Of a DNA stretch of 64,000 nucleotides, positions 63,532 through 64,000 are shown piece after piece (the first letter of the stretch is position 1; each line of letters opens with the position of its first letter). The translations under genes and the position numbers were made by a program. This DNA is from a virus. The notes beneath the pieces were generated by a model. That model was not told where the DNA came from and did no database searches. It saw nothing but the letters and a program-made list of their open reading frames with translations. The stretch lies in IMG/VR virus record IMGVR_UViG_3300031964_000005, positions 42,656 through 106,655 of that record. The stretch is one strand, 5' to 3'.

Positions 63532-64000
63532 ATGAACACACAATATTATAGCGCTGCCTCACTGGTGGAAATTTTGACCGCGACGTATGCTGATGGTCAT
63601 GATTTCTTTGACAAAATAACACTCAAGGCAGATTTAGTTCAGGCCGACATGCTCAGCTTGGTTGAAGCAGCTGTGGCTGACAAAAGCACTTCTCTGTATA
63701 GCTCGGTTTACCCGGAGGCCCCTAATTGGAGTACTTTCTCAGCAAGTCTGCGTACTGCTGAGTATGCTCAAGAAGTCTCTGAACTTATGTTCACCGAGTA
63801 TCAATATGCAAAGACCGCCTATGAGTATCAATGTGCAAAGACCGCCTATTTGGCGAGACTCCTGACCAGTGATGACTCCGTGATTGAACCCAAGACCGAA
63901 CCAAAACAGCGAGTTCGTAAGACCAATGCTTATACATCACTGAAAGAAGCTGGAGGCAAGCGCCTGCCCGGTAGTACACTTAGTCCCGAAACCTCAAAAA
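63532..64000 (+). CDS. hypothetical protein (3' end beyond window)
   Basis: This frame is open from ATG at 63532 to the window end (156 residues). It is unrecognised. A duplicated 10-residue block (YEYQCAKTAY and a close copy) occurs near residue 90-105, and a basic segment (KQRVRKTNAYTSLKEAGGKR) suggests nucleic-acid binding. AAGGA precedes the start. Confidence 0.55.
   Translation, partial: MNTQYYSAASLVEILTATYADGHDFFDKITLKADLVQADMLSLVEAAVADKSTSLYSSVYPEAPNWSTFSASLRTAEYAQEVSELMFTEYQYAKTAYEYQCAKTAYLARLLTSDDSVIEPKTEPKQRVRKTNAYTSLKEAGGKRLPGSTLSPETSK

Noticed and set aside
1-64000. CRISPR array
   Set aside because: No regularly spaced direct repeats with unique spacers were seen.
1-64000. Genome-wide stop-codon reassignment
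   Set aside because: Two in-frame stops (TGA and TAG) were found, but each codon also ends other clear genes, often in overlaps, so reassignment is unlikely.
1-64000. Insertion sequence or transposase
   Set aside because: No transposase motif was seen; the 32-bp inverted repeats enclose no gene.

Overview
The window looks like part of the genome of a large, lytic, tailed dsDNA bacteriophage (Caudoviricetes). Genes are tightly packed, mostly short, often overlap at ATGA-type junctions and lie in long co-directional runs. There is a full phage replication set and one tRNA, but no rRNA, ribosomal-protein or core-metabolism genes. A Gram-negative host is likely: there is an Rz/Rz1-type spanin pair, another small lipoprotein and a twin-arginine signal. 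No capsid, tail, portal or terminase gene is visible, so this is the replication and accessory half of the genome. I cannot name the host or the phage genus from sequence alone.

Positions 1-52.5 kb are transcribed leftward, and 53.6-64 kb rightward. Between them lies about 1 kb without genes. It is packed with a 32-bp inverted repeat, GC-rich mini-hairpins, a 56-bp duplicated dyad element, a G-quadruplex motif and iteron-like repeats, and it is the best candidate here for a replication origin and divergent control region.

Left block (0-26 kb): RecA/UvsX-like recombinase, a putative ssDNA-binding protein with acidic/lysine repeats, a sigma-like protein, a SWIM-finger protein, two HAD phosphatases, a glycan set (UDP-galactopyranose mutase, sulfotransferase, GT-B and GT-D glycosyltransferases), an HExxH protease, spanins, CHC2/Toprim primase, a family A DNA polymerase with an N-terminal domain resembling uracil-DNA glycosylase, a DexA-like exonuclease and a Dda/RecD-like helicase. 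Centre (26-46 kb): tRNA-CAU, then dozens of small hypothetical genes with several paralogous families (gp49-like, a tandem four-gene family, coiled-coil pairs), a DUF4419 plus BCS1-like AAA pair, GNATs and an R2K-type ATP-grasp ligase. Then (46-52.5 kb): DUF262 protein, small early-type genes with strong promoters, a DNA methyltransferase with an in-frame amber, ThyX, a RyR-domain protein and an SF2 helicase. Right block (53.6-64 kb): Mre11/SbcD-like nuclease, a Thg1-like 3'-5' nucleotidyltransferase, small hypothetical genes, a paralogue of a left-block gene with Ala/Ser/Trp repeats, and a ribbon-helix-helix protein.

Two regulatory signals tie the window together. TAGTAAATA recurs, always in the direction of transcription, and resembles T4 late promoters (TATAAATA); the sigma-like protein is a candidate reader. 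Sigma-70 promoters containing TTGGCACCAA, three of them clearly copied from one another, precede small genes near 47 kb and 60-63 kb. The ribbon-helix-helix protein is a candidate regulator of these. Both links are inference.
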